A stretch of DNA of 5,472 nucleotides, taken from contig SCQA01000051.1 of the NCBI GenBank assembly GCA_004298725.1, positions 1-5,472 on the forward strand. Direction: 5' to 3'. The stretch's first letter is position 1; every line of letters begins with the position of its first letter. A program made the translations under genes and the position numbers. The notes below the pieces were generated by a model. That model saw only the letters and a program-made list of their open reading frames with translations, did no database searches and was not told the origin of the DNA. This document shows positions 1 to 5,472 of this stretch, piece by piece. The stretch comes from a bacterium. Lineage in GTDB: Bacteria > Desulfobacterota > GWC2-55-46.

Positions 1-317
1 ACGGTAAGAAAATCGGAACAGAGAATAAAATCTTCCTCGGCAACCACGTTGCCGGTGAAGATAACTATGCTTTTATTCTTTTCAGAGTCTGAATCCATCC
101 TGTCCGCTACAATTGTTATAGGCTTTTTGCTCTCCGCTTTTTTGGCAGGGTCTTTTTTACCGTCGTATTTTTTATTGTTCGCGGTTTTTTTGGAAGAGTC
201 TTTGGCACTCTCTTTTGTTTGCGCTTTAGGCTTATCAGCGCCGATAGAAAGGCCCGCGGTGCCAAATAAAACTAAAGCCGACAGACCGGCCAAGGCAATC
301 TTTTTAACAATGCGCAT
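1..317 (-). CDS. lptA: LptA, periplasmic LPS-transport bridge protein (N-terminal part, runs off window)
   Basis: LptA is the periplasmic OstA-fold protein that links the inner-membrane LptBFGC complex to outer-membrane LptD and passes LPS along a beta-jellyroll groove. The visible 105 residues start MRIVKKIALAGLSALVLF, a Sec signal peptide with a basic start and hydrophobic core, probably cleaved near Ala27. A lysine/serine-rich linker follows (about 28-65, 14 lysines), and then the start of the OstA domain: PITIVADRMDSDSE (66-79), VIFTGNVVAEEDF (85-97). The D-x-M-x-x-D and FTGNV patterns are typical of the family. The ATG is 2 bases after the lptC stop, and an AAGGA sits 10 bases upstream of it inside the end of lptC, so the genes are cotranscribed and probably translationally coupled. 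The C-terminal part lies outside the window. The long charged linker is unusual for LptA. A broader OstA-like protein is the main alternative. Confidence 0.9.
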   Translation of the reverse strand, partial: MRIVKKIALAGLSALVLFGTAGLSIGADKPKAQTKESAKDSSKKTANNKKYDGKKDPAKKAESKKPITIVADRMDSDSEKNKSIVIFTGNVVAEEDFILCSDFLT

Positions 318-319
318 TC

Positions 320-874
320 TTAATTATTCCTTATTATTGCCTTGACTTCTTTTAAAAGTGAAAAGGTTCCCTTGTCAGGCTCCATAATAAGCCCTTTGCC
401 TGTAACCGTCATTTGAGCGGATGTTATGCGTACGGCATCGTCGGTAGCCGCCTTCTTAGTTTTGGTTGAATACCTTACGCCATTAGTATTCATGGTAACG
501 CCGGACATGGTTTTGACGATTACGCCGCCGCTTGCGTCCACGTCGCCGGAAGACTGGCTGTATATCGCGTCTTTCGCGTTAAGCGTGTAAATATCTCCGC
601 CTTTTGAATGGATTAACATTACAACCTTGTCAAGCGTCAGCGCGTCGCCGGTTTTACTGCGCACGGCAGACTTGGCGTCCAACTCCCAGTCTACCCTGCC
701 GCCGTGCGTGCTGGAATAATGAACGTTCTCTATCATGCCGCTTATACCTCTATCCCTTGGCAGTATGGCCGTAATACTACTTTTGGCCCTATATTCAGAG
801 ATAGTCATATAAATAAGACCAACAACCGACGCAACTACGACAACCGCAACGGCAAACCTGATTTTTTTATTCAT
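320..874 (-). CDS. lptC: LptC, inner-membrane-anchored LPS export protein
   Basis: LptC is the bitopic component of the LPS export machine: it takes LPS from the LptB2FG transporter and hands it to LptA in the periplasm. The 184-residue product has a basic start (MNKKIR), one membrane helix at about 6-24 (valine-rich, then GLIYM) and a periplasmic LptC/OstA-like beta domain. Family-like patterns are GMIENVHYSS (46-55), WELDAKSA (63-70), the repeated beta-strand stretch DVDASGGVIV to NGVRYS (111-136) and DAVRI (146-150). Length matches the usual 180-200 residues. It lies between kdsC and lptA, the classical order. The ATG at 874 has no clear Shine-Dalgarno of its own. It overlaps the stop of a small upstream ORF by 8 bases, and an AAGGA 36-40 bases upstream serves another ATG. 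A start upstream in this frame is blocked by a TGA at 896-898. Confidence 0.9.
   Translation of the reverse strand: MNKKIRFAVAVVVVASVVGLIYMTISEYRAKSSITAILPRDRGISGMIENVHYSSTHGGRVDWELDAKSAVRSKTGDALTLDKVVMLIHSKGGDIYTLNAKDAIYSQSSGDVDASGGVIVKTMSGVTMNTNGVRYSTKTKKAATDDAVRITSAQMTVTGKGLIMEPDKGTFSLLKEVKAIIRNN
328..332 (-). promoter_or_regulatory. Ribosome binding site of lptA
   Basis: AAGGA on the minus strand, 10 bases before the lptA ATG and inside the last codons of lptC. It supports the ATG at 317 as the lptA start. Confidence 0.6.
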
Positions 875-1037
875 AAGGCGTCTTGGCGGAGAATGTCACG
901 CCATAAAAATCCTTAAAAAACAAAGAGTTGTAGTGCCACTCCAACAATACGTATATAATCGCCGCAAGTGCAAGAATTATACCATCTGTGCGTTTATGTG
1001 TAAAGTTTTTTGTCCGGCGGCAGGCAACATGAAACAT
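867..1037 (-). CDS. Small predicted single-pass membrane protein between kdsC and lptC (56 aa, hypothetical)
   Basis: I do not recognise this protein. Translation from the ATG at 1037 gives 56 residues. The N-terminus is basic (MFHVACRRTKNFTHKRTDG) and is followed by a hydrophobic segment at about 19-34 (GIILALAAIIYVLLEW). An aromatic tail (HYNSLFFKDFYGVTF) then leads to SAKTPYE and the stop. The positive-inside rule predicts a cytoplasmic N-terminus and a periplasmic tail. A TAA lies two codons upstream of the ATG, so the ORF cannot be longer. Its stop overlaps the lptC ATG by 8 bases, as in translationally coupled genes, which supports it being real. Against it: no clear Shine-Dalgarno precedes the ATG, and a near-consensus promoter lies inside the ORF. 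It could be a small Lpt-associated membrane protein, or chance coding potential in a leader. Confidence 0.45.
   Translation of the reverse strand: MFHVACRRTKNFTHKRTDGIILALAAIIYVLLEWHYNSLFFKDFYGVTFSAKTPYE
896..904 (-). other. Two-codon start-stop ORF with strong Shine-Dalgarno upstream of lptC
   Basis: An AAGGA at 910-914 lies 5 bases before ATG-GCG-TGA (904 down to 896). This is the best ribosome binding site in the lptC leader, yet it precedes a stop after two codons. The ATG is exactly ten codons upstream of, and in frame with, the lptC ATG. A ribosome ending here could reinitiate at lptC 22 bases downstream of the TGA. It may also be chance. Confidence 0.35.
976..1004 (-). promoter_or_regulatory. 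Predicted sigma-70 extended -10 promoter for lptC-lptA
   Basis: On the minus strand, TTTACA (999-1004) is followed by a 17-base spacer and a perfect TATAAT (976-981). The bases before the -10 read TGG, so the box is an extended -10 (TGGTATAAT). Transcription would start near 969, giving an lptC leader of about 95 bases. This is the best promoter match I found by eye, and it sits in the longest non-annotated gap of the window. It would drive lptC-lptA and the genes beyond independently of kdsC. It overlaps codons of the 56-codon ORF, so transcripts from it would lack that ORF's start. Confidence 0.6.
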
Positions 1038-1069
1038 ATTTTACGAATTGTTTTGTGCTTTTTATCCGC

Positions 1070-1609
1070 TTACAAATAACGCCTGATTACATCCTGCCAC
1101 TTGCCCTGCGCCTTGAGGATAAGCTCCGCTGTCTCTCTAACCGCTCCGTGTCCGCCCTTGTTTTTAGTAACATAATGCGCGATTTCAATAACCTCGGCTA
1201 CTCCGTCAGGCACTGTAACGGCAAAGGCGGCCTTTTTGAGCATGGGCATATCAACAAGGTCGTCGCCCATGCAGGCGGACTCGTCCGGTGTAATGCCAAG
1301 CTTTGAAATAAGCTCGTCATACGCCTTGATCTTTTCAAGCGCGCCCTGATAAACATACTTTATGCCGAGGTTGGCGGCCCTGTGGCCTACCACCTGGGAC
1401 TGGCGCGAAGTAATAATGGCGACTTCTACTCCACCCCGCATAAGGAGTTTTATGCCGTGTCCGTCCTTTACGTCAAAAACTTTTGTCTCGTGGCCGAGGT
1501 CGTTATATATGACCCCGCCGTCGGTCATAACTCCGTCAACGTCAAGCACAAGGAGTTTTACGGCCTTTATTCTCTTGTAAAGTTCCTGCTCTGATATTTT
1601 TTCGGGCAT
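1070..1609 (-). CDS. kdsC: KdsC, 3-deoxy-D-manno-octulosonate 8-phosphate phosphatase
   Basis: KdsC hydrolyses KDO 8-phosphate to KDO and phosphate in the cytoplasm, the last step before KDO is activated by CMP and added to lipid A. The 179-residue product is a short HAD-superfamily phosphatase without a large cap domain, as expected for this tetrameric family. Motif I is LVLDVDGVMTDG (20-31), with nucleophile Asp23 and general acid Asp25. Motif II is ITSRQS (66-71), Lys93 fits motif III, and motif IV is GDDLVDMP (115-122), with metal-binding acids. The C-terminal GGHGAVRE is characteristic of KdsC and helps separate it from other HAD enzymes. The ATG at 1609 is preceded by AAGGTG at 5 bases spacing. 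It sits upstream of lptC-lptA, the standard LPS arrangement. All catalytic residues are present. Confidence 0.96.
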   Translation of the reverse strand: MPEKISEQELYKRIKAVKLLVLDVDGVMTDGGVIYNDLGHETKVFDVKDGHGIKLLMRGGVEVAIITSRQSQVVGHRAANLGIKYVYQGALEKIKAYDELISKLGITPDESACMGDDLVDMPMLKKAAFAVTVPDGVAEVIEIAHYVTKNKGGHGAVRETAELILKAQGKWQDVIRRYL

Positions 1610-1749
1610 ATGTTCACCTTAGCCGGCGTTAACAGCCAGTCTATTGCGACAAGATTTTTTACGGTTTTAAATTCAGGGTCTCCTGTAACTATTGACGCTT
1701 TAATTATGCCGCCAAAGAAAGGCGTCATCAGCCATTTATTTTTCAACAT
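1567..1749 (-). pseudogene. Probable C-terminal remnant of a VapC-type PIN-domain nuclease
   Basis: This open frame of 60 codons starts at an ATG that overlaps the end of the GH57 gene by 7 bases (ATGTTGA) and runs 43 bases into kdsC in another frame. Residues 17-39 (KASIVTGDPEFKTVKNLV, then AIDWL) resemble the end of VapC-family PIN domains. There the chain ...TGDPEF... carries an acidic active-site residue (here Asp24) and a short strand ending in I-x-W-L closes the fold. A full PIN domain is about 125-140 residues. The N-terminal acidic residues, most of the fold and any antitoxin gene are absent, because the GH57 gene occupies the upstream DNA. The first 16 residues and the tail after WL look unrelated. 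I infer a degraded toxin fragment left between two genes. A short coupled peptide or chance similarity remains possible. Confidence 0.5.
1615..1620 (-). promoter_or_regulatory. Ribosome binding site of kdsC
   Basis: AAGGTG on the minus strand, 5 bases before the kdsC ATG at 1609. It fixes the kdsC start and lies inside the open frame of the PIN-domain remnant. Confidence 0.7.
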
Positions 1750-3866
1750 CCGGTTAGTGTTACATTAAAAGAAAACTCCGCGCTTGCCTGCGAATTAAGC
1801 TCGACCGGCGTTAAAAAAACAAGGCATGAGGCTTGGTATATCTTCTCAAAGCCTGCCTCTGACAAAGATACCGTATAAACCGGAAAACGCCATAACGTCA
1901 TCGGTTCCGTCAAAACAATGGAAAACTCAACTCCGGTAAAAGTGTCAATCAAACGAACGCCTTGAATACCCTGCAACTCACCTACACTGCCAAGCCCTAT
2001 GTTGGCAACGTCAACAGGGCCGCCAGAGCCGGTAAACTCATACCGGCAAGCCGGTCCGTCGCACGCGGGAAGCAAGACGTTAAATTCAACGGCAAAGTTT
2101 AAGGCAATACTGCCGTCATCGCGCAAATCAACCACGTCGTTGTCAACGCGGTAGCTTACCGAAAAAGCGTTCTCGCCCACGGCCCTTACGCGTTTGGTGA
2201 CGAACGCGCTTATTCCGCTTATATCGCTCCACCTTGACATTGAAAAACCCTGCAAATCGTCATCGCCGTAATACTCGTAGCGGCCGTTGGCATAGCCGCC
2301 TTCATCAGAGCATGAACCGTTTGAAAAATCCTCAAGCGTAACTTCGGGCTTTAAAAAGCGGTCAATAAAAGAACCGCGCCTCAGTTTGTCAGTCTTAAGC
2401 ACCTTATTCAACCCATCTTCTTTTGAGAGGGTTAAATCGTGTATTGTCTTTACCGCTGACGCCGTTTCCTTGCCGCTGTCTTCAATTTTATGATGATACG
2501 CTTCCGGCCACCTTGTAAGGGTATTCAACACATTAACGGCCTTTGGCTTATAATCAAGCTCAAACAGGGCGCCTCCCTGCGACGGGCAGAAGAAAAGATT
2601 AAGTTCTTTTGTTTTCAGCACTGCTTCGTCATGGCCGTCCGCGTCAAAATCAGCAAGTTCAAGCGACACGCCGCTGACGACAGGCAGGGTGACACGCTCC
2701 GCCTTGATGATGTTGGCGTAAACTTCCGTGCGTAAATGAGGCAGGTACAACCCGCCGAATACCCCGTGCCAGTACGCGTCGTTGCACTGGGCCATGTAAA
2801 GCGATTTTTTTGCCTCGTCGGCTTCCCTGCCGCCTGCTTTTAAACCGGCATTTTCAATTGCCCTGCTCGCAAGAAGCATCCTCTTGTGCATCCAGTTAGA
2901 CTCCGGGTACTTGGCGAGAAAGTTCCTCCATATGCCGCCCTGCATGAATTCTTTAAGCTTCCCTCCGTCGCCTTTAGCCTTTAAATCTTCAAGTAACAGG
3001 GTGTACGATTTTGACGCGTGATGAGGCAAAGCCCACTCGCCCATTTCCATGTAAGAGGTCGTCGGCAGATAAACCCTGCCGAGATTATCCTCGGCGTTTA
3101 TCAGTTGTGAAAGCGTAACGGGCTGAACCCAATCGAGCGATTCAATCATTTGAAAAAACGCCTCTAACCAGCCCTCATCGTAAACCCACTTATGCGTGCC
3201 CGGCCAAGAGCCGAACTTCTCGCCGTCGTCGCCGTATATGGCGGCTTTTCCCTTACGCAAAAAACCTTCAAGCCCGGACAAATAACCGGAGAGTTTGTCA
3301 ACTTCCTGAAAAGGTATCATGTAGCGGAGCGTTTCGCTTCCGGGAAGCACCTTAACGGGCAAACCTTGGTCTTCGGTCATATAATAACCGCCAAGCTCTT
3401 CTTTAGGCACGCCGGACTTTATAAAGTGGTAATCGTCCACAAGCAGATACTCAACGCCCGCTCTGTTAAGGGTTGACGCCAGCGACGGCTCCCACACCCT
3501 CTCGGCAAGCCATACGCCGCGTGGGGTAACGCCAAAGAGTTCTTTTATCCTGTCGGATAACGCTCTTATTTGGCCCAGCCTGTCACATTCTGGTATTATG
3601 GCGAGTATCGGCTCGTAATAGCCGCCGCCCATTATTTCCACCTGGCCGGAGACTGTCATTGATTTAAGAAGCGCGATGTATTCTGGCTTATTTTCAACAA
3701 GCCAATCAAGCAAAAAGCCCGACGTATGAAGCGTAAGCTTTATGGAAGGGTGTTTTGAAAGCGTGGTAAGAAACGGGCCGTAGGCTTTTTCGTAAGCCTC
3801 ATGAAGAACGCCGTCGAAGTTTCCGGCAGGCTGGTGGTTATGTATGCAGAAGGCGAAATAGAGCAT
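1743..3866 (-). CDS. GH57 family 4-alpha-glucanotransferase / alpha-amylase-type enzyme
   Basis: This GH57 retaining enzyme acts on alpha-1,4-glucans and most resembles the Thermococcus litoralis 4-alpha-glucanotransferase type, which transfers or hydrolyses maltodextrin units; a role in glycogen turnover is likely. The 707 residues show all five GH57 regions: HNHQP (9-13), GGGYYEP (80-86), WLAERVWEP (119-127) with nucleophile Glu122, YGDDGEKFGSWPGT (211-224) with the acid/base Asp at 213/214, and MGEWALP (275-281). The middle helical domain (about 285-395, with YWHGVFGGLYLPH) and the C-terminal beta-sandwich (about 398-707) match the DUF1925 and DUF1926 modules of this subgroup. It is slightly longer than the roughly 660-residue archaeal enzymes. 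No signal peptide, so cytoplasmic. It starts 19 bases after glcF with only a weak GGAT upstream and probably shares its transcript. Glucanotransferase versus amylase activity cannot be decided from sequence. Confidence 0.9.
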   Translation of the reverse strand: MLYFAFCIHNHQPAGNFDGVLHEAYEKAYGPFLTTLSKHPSIKLTLHTSGFLLDWLVENKPEYIALLKSMTVSGQVEIMGGGYYEPILAIIPECDRLGQIRALSDRIKELFGVTPRGVWLAERVWEPSLASTLNRAGVEYLLVDDYHFIKSGVPKEELGGYYMTEDQGLPVKVLPGSETLRYMIPFQEVDKLSGYLSGLEGFLRKGKAAIYGDDGEKFGSWPGTHKWVYDEGWLEAFFQMIESLDWVQPVTLSQLINAEDNLGRVYLPTTSYMEMGEWALPHHASKSYTLLLEDLKAKGDGGKLKEFMQGGIWRNFLAKYPESNWMHKRMLLASRAIENAGLKAGGREADEAKKSLYMAQCNDAYWHGVFGGLYLPHLRTEVYANIIKAERVTLPVVSGVSLELADFDADGHDEAVLKTKELNLFFCPSQGGALFELDYKPKAVNVLNTLTRWPEAYHHKIEDSGKETASAVKTIHDLTLSKEDGLNKVLKTDKLRRGSFIDRFLKPEVTLEDFSNGSCSDEGGYANGRYEYYGDDDLQGFSMSRWSDISGISAFVTKRVRAVGENAFSVSYRVDNDVVDLRDDGSIALNFAVEFNVLLPACDGPACRYEFTGSGGPVDVANIGLGSVGELQGIQGVRLIDTFTGVEFSIVLTEPMTLWRFPVYTVSLSEAGFEKIYQASCLVFLTPVELNSQASAEFSFNVTLTGC

Positions 3867-3885
3867 TGAATGGTTTTATCCGGGC

Positions 3886-5178
3886 CTACAAGAGTTCTAC
3901 TACATGCACCACTTTCGCGTCAACGCCGTATCTGTGAAGGCCGTCTTTTATCTGGACTATGCAACCCGGGCACGCCGTTGCCACTATCTGCGCGCCGGAC
4001 TCTTTAACGGAATCGGCCTTGCGCTTTACAATGGCGGACGACACTTCGTAATTAGTTACGCTTAGCCCGCCGCCAAGCCCGCAACAACTGCACGGAAACT
4101 TCATCTGCTTAAAGACAACGGATTTGTTCGTTTGAATAAGCTCCCTTGGTTCGTCCCGTATGCCCTGATTTCTATTAAGATGGCACGGGTCGTGGTATGT
4201 GACAATACGCTTTTGGCCGTCGGCGAATTTTGCTCCGCCGTCGCCTTTGTATTTAAGTATGCCTGCCAACAGCTCGGTTATATCCTTTACCTTTGAGCAA
4301 AAAGCGTCAACACGCGCCCTTACTTCAGGGGACTCGCCGCTAAGAAGCTCTTTAAATACATTTTTCAGCCCGTGCGTGCAAGTGGCGCACGCGGTGGCAA
4401 TGTAATCGCAATCGTATTTTTCAAACGCCTCGATGTTTTTCAGCGCGAGCCTCTTTGCCGTGTCAACGTCTCCCATGTAATACGCCGGCATACCGCAACA
4501 GACCTGCTCATCCGGTACAAGCGCCTCGGCCCCTGTCTTTTTTACGGCTTCAAGCGACTTGATTCCTACGTTCGGCATAAGGTAATTTACGCCGCACCCG
4601 GCGTAAAACGCCACCTTTACCGGCTGTGAACCTTTTGAAAAAGTAGAAGGCTTGAATGCGCGAAGCGCCTTTACCTCCGGCATATCAAGAAAGAATTTAT
4701 TGGCAAGCGGCGGCAAAAGCCTGTTGCTCCCGACAACCGGAAGCGAAAAACGCGAAATAAGGCCGTTTTCATTTATCGAATCCTTGAAAAACAACCCTTG
4801 AAGCTTTGCCGCGCACTTAACGGCAAAAGGCATGAGCTTGGAAGAATCAAGGACGTTTTTAAATATAAAGTCCGTGGCAAGACCAAGCCCCTGTTTTTTT
4901 ACCGCGTCAGCGCGGGCGGCGTTTATAATGCCGGTAGTGTCCACTCCGCTTGGGCAGGAATCACGGCAGGCGCCGCACATGGCGCATTCTTTTATGTGTT
5001 TGTAATAATCTTCGGTTAAGCCGATGCCGCCCTTCAAATACGCGTCAATAAGCGTGAGCTTCCCCCTTGCGCTCGCGCTCTCTCTGCCGATAATCCTGAA
5101 AGTAGGGCAGATGGAACGGCAGGTGCCGCACTTTACGCATTTACTTAATTCTTCGGTAAGGTTTTTCAGCTCTTTCAT
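3886..5178 (-). CDS. glcF: GlcF-type iron-sulfur subunit of glycolate/D-lactate oxidase
   Basis: This subunit carries electrons from a partner flavoprotein (GlcD type) that oxidises glycolate or D-lactate, through [4Fe-4S] clusters to quinone or another membrane acceptor. The 430 residues show two ferredoxin-type cluster motifs, C14-x2-C17-x2-C20-x3-C24-P and C65-x2-C68-x2-C71-x3-C75-P. Two cysteine-rich CCG domains follow: the first with C195, CCG at 227-229 and C264/C267, the second with C332, CCG at 365-367 and C403/C406. All ligand cysteines are intact. No membrane segment is seen, so it is a peripheral cytoplasmic protein. It starts 10 bases after the stop of the FAD-oxidase gene, the usual glcD-glcF order, with a weak AGG upstream. 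A GlpC- or heterodisulfide-reductase-like role is a lesser alternative. The substrate is inferred from the family only. Confidence 0.9.
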   Translation of the reverse strand: MKELKNLTEELSKCVKCGTCRSICPTFRIIGRESASARGKLTLIDAYLKGGIGLTEDYYKHIKECAMCGACRDSCPSGVDTTGIINAARADAVKKQGLGLATDFIFKNVLDSSKLMPFAVKCAAKLQGLFFKDSINENGLISRFSLPVVGSNRLLPPLANKFFLDMPEVKALRAFKPSTFSKGSQPVKVAFYAGCGVNYLMPNVGIKSLEAVKKTGAEALVPDEQVCCGMPAYYMGDVDTAKRLALKNIEAFEKYDCDYIATACATCTHGLKNVFKELLSGESPEVRARVDAFCSKVKDITELLAGILKYKGDGGAKFADGQKRIVTYHDPCHLNRNQGIRDEPRELIQTNKSVVFKQMKFPCSCCGLGGGLSVTNYEVSSAIVKRKADSVKESGAQIVATACPGCIVQIKDGLHRYGVDAKVVHVVELL

Positions 5179-5188
5179 ACTTTAACGC

Positions 5189-5472
5189 CTATAAATTTAC
5201 TGCCCTTCCGCCGGAACCGCCGATAACAGAATCGTTAGAAAGCGTGTCTATGGTAAATATTTTTCCAGGGTTTAGAATGCCTTTTGGGTCGAACACTTGT
5301 TTCAACTGCTTCATAATGTTTATTACGCCGCTTGATAGCTCCATGCCAAGGTACTTTGACTTTGTCATGCCAATGCCGTGCTCGCCGGAAAGTGTTCCCT
5401 TTAGCCTCAAAGTCAACTCGAATATATCCACCACAGCCTCGTCGCAGGCCTTTGCCTCTTCAGGTATTTTTT
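5189..5472 (-). CDS. glcD: GlcD-type FAD-linked 2-hydroxyacid oxidase (C-terminal end, start outside window)
   Basis: Only the last 94 residues or so are present, and the frame is open to the window edge. They belong to the FAD-linked oxidase C-terminal domain: LSGEHGIGMTKSKYL is the hallmark of GlcD, D-lactate dehydrogenase and related vanillyl-alcohol-oxidase-type flavoenzymes, and FDPKGILNPGKIF is the usual C-terminal signature. The family oxidises glycolate or D-lactate to the 2-oxoacid with FAD. About 19 extra residues (IDTLSNDSVIGGSGGRAVNL) follow the signature before the TAG, a small extension. The following gene is the matching GlcF-type subunit. The substrate cannot be fixed without the N-terminal part. 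The GTG at 5434 could look like a start but is internal, since the family sequence continues upstream. Confidence 0.88.
   Translation of the reverse strand, partial: KIPEEAKACDEAVVDIFELTLRLKGTLSGEHGIGMTKSKYLGMELSSGVINIMKQLKQVFDPKGILNPGKIFTIDTLSNDSVIGGSGGRAVNL

Larger units (their letters stand above)
875..1069 (-). other. kdsC-lptC intergenic region / lptC leader
   Basis: This 195-base gap between the kdsC stop and the lptC start holds the predicted extended -10 promoter, the 56-codon ORF and the start-stop ORF. I see no stem-loop followed by a T-run on the minus strand after kdsC, so readthrough from kdsC is likely. Confidence 0.5.

Noticed and set aside
49..345. Plus-strand open frame of 98 codons with a hydrophobic N-terminus
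   Set aside because: It is the antisense of the lptA signal peptide and linker and the end of lptC. The leucine/serine/phenylalanine richness mirrors lysine- and alanine-rich codons on the other strand.
704..916. Plus-strand open frame opposite the lptC start
   Set aside because: Antisense of the lptC N-terminus and leader; no family-like motif and no ribosome binding site.
1005..1028. GC-rich stretch followed by a run of A on the minus strand downstream of kdsC, considered as an intrinsic terminator
   Set aside because: The GCCTGCCGCCGG segment does not fold into a proper stem with a loop, and the run on the transcript strand is A, not U.
1010..1594. Several overlapping plus-strand open frames opposite kdsC
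   Set aside because: Shadows of kdsC, whose catalytic motifs fix the coding frame on the minus strand.
2490..3476. Plus-strand open frames opposite the GH57 gene
   Set aside because: Antisense of conserved GH57 regions; no recognisable domain.
4199..5019. Plus-strand open frames opposite glcF
   Set aside because: Antisense of the cysteine-rich CCG domains of GlcF; no independent support.
5432..5434. GTG as a possible start of a short 81-codon gene
   Set aside because: The frame stays open to the window edge and the upstream residues continue the FAD-oxidase C-terminal domain, so this is an internal codon of a partial gene.

Overview
The window is a compact stretch of bacterial chromosome. 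Every gene I can support lies on the minus strand, so genes read from the right end to the left. The proteins point to a diderm (LPS-bearing) bacterium: KDO 8-phosphate phosphatase is followed by the LPS-export proteins LptC and LptA, an order known from Proteobacteria and from deltaproteobacterial/Desulfobacterota-type genomes. The moderate GC, the glycolate/lactate oxidase pair and the GH57 glucanotransferase would fit such an anaerobic or facultative lineage. The lineage is an inference, not proven by the sequence.

Right part (about 3890-5472): the C-terminal end of a GlcD-type FAD-linked 2-hydroxyacid oxidase, then 10 bases later a complete GlcF-type iron-sulfur subunit. Together they would oxidise glycolate or lactate and pass electrons through [4Fe-4S] clusters to membrane carriers. 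Middle (1743-3866): a complete GH57 enzyme of the 4-alpha-glucanotransferase/amylase type, 19 bases after glcF, probably acting on glycogen or maltodextrins. Left part (1-1609): kdsC, lptC and lptA, which finish KDO synthesis and carry LPS across the periplasm; lptA runs off the window.

Two small regions are less routine. Between the GH57 gene and kdsC (1610-1742), an open frame encodes what looks like the C-terminal tail of a VapC-type PIN-domain nuclease, probably a remnant of a toxin gene. Between kdsC and lptC (875-1069) there is an undescribed 56-codon ORF with one predicted membrane segment whose end overlaps the lptC start. The same DNA carries a near-consensus extended -10 promoter, and the best Shine-Dalgarno sequence near lptC precedes a two-codon start-stop ORF in frame with lptC. 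This leader is the part of the window most worth checking. I see no RNA genes, CRISPR arrays, insertion sequences or convincing intrinsic terminators.
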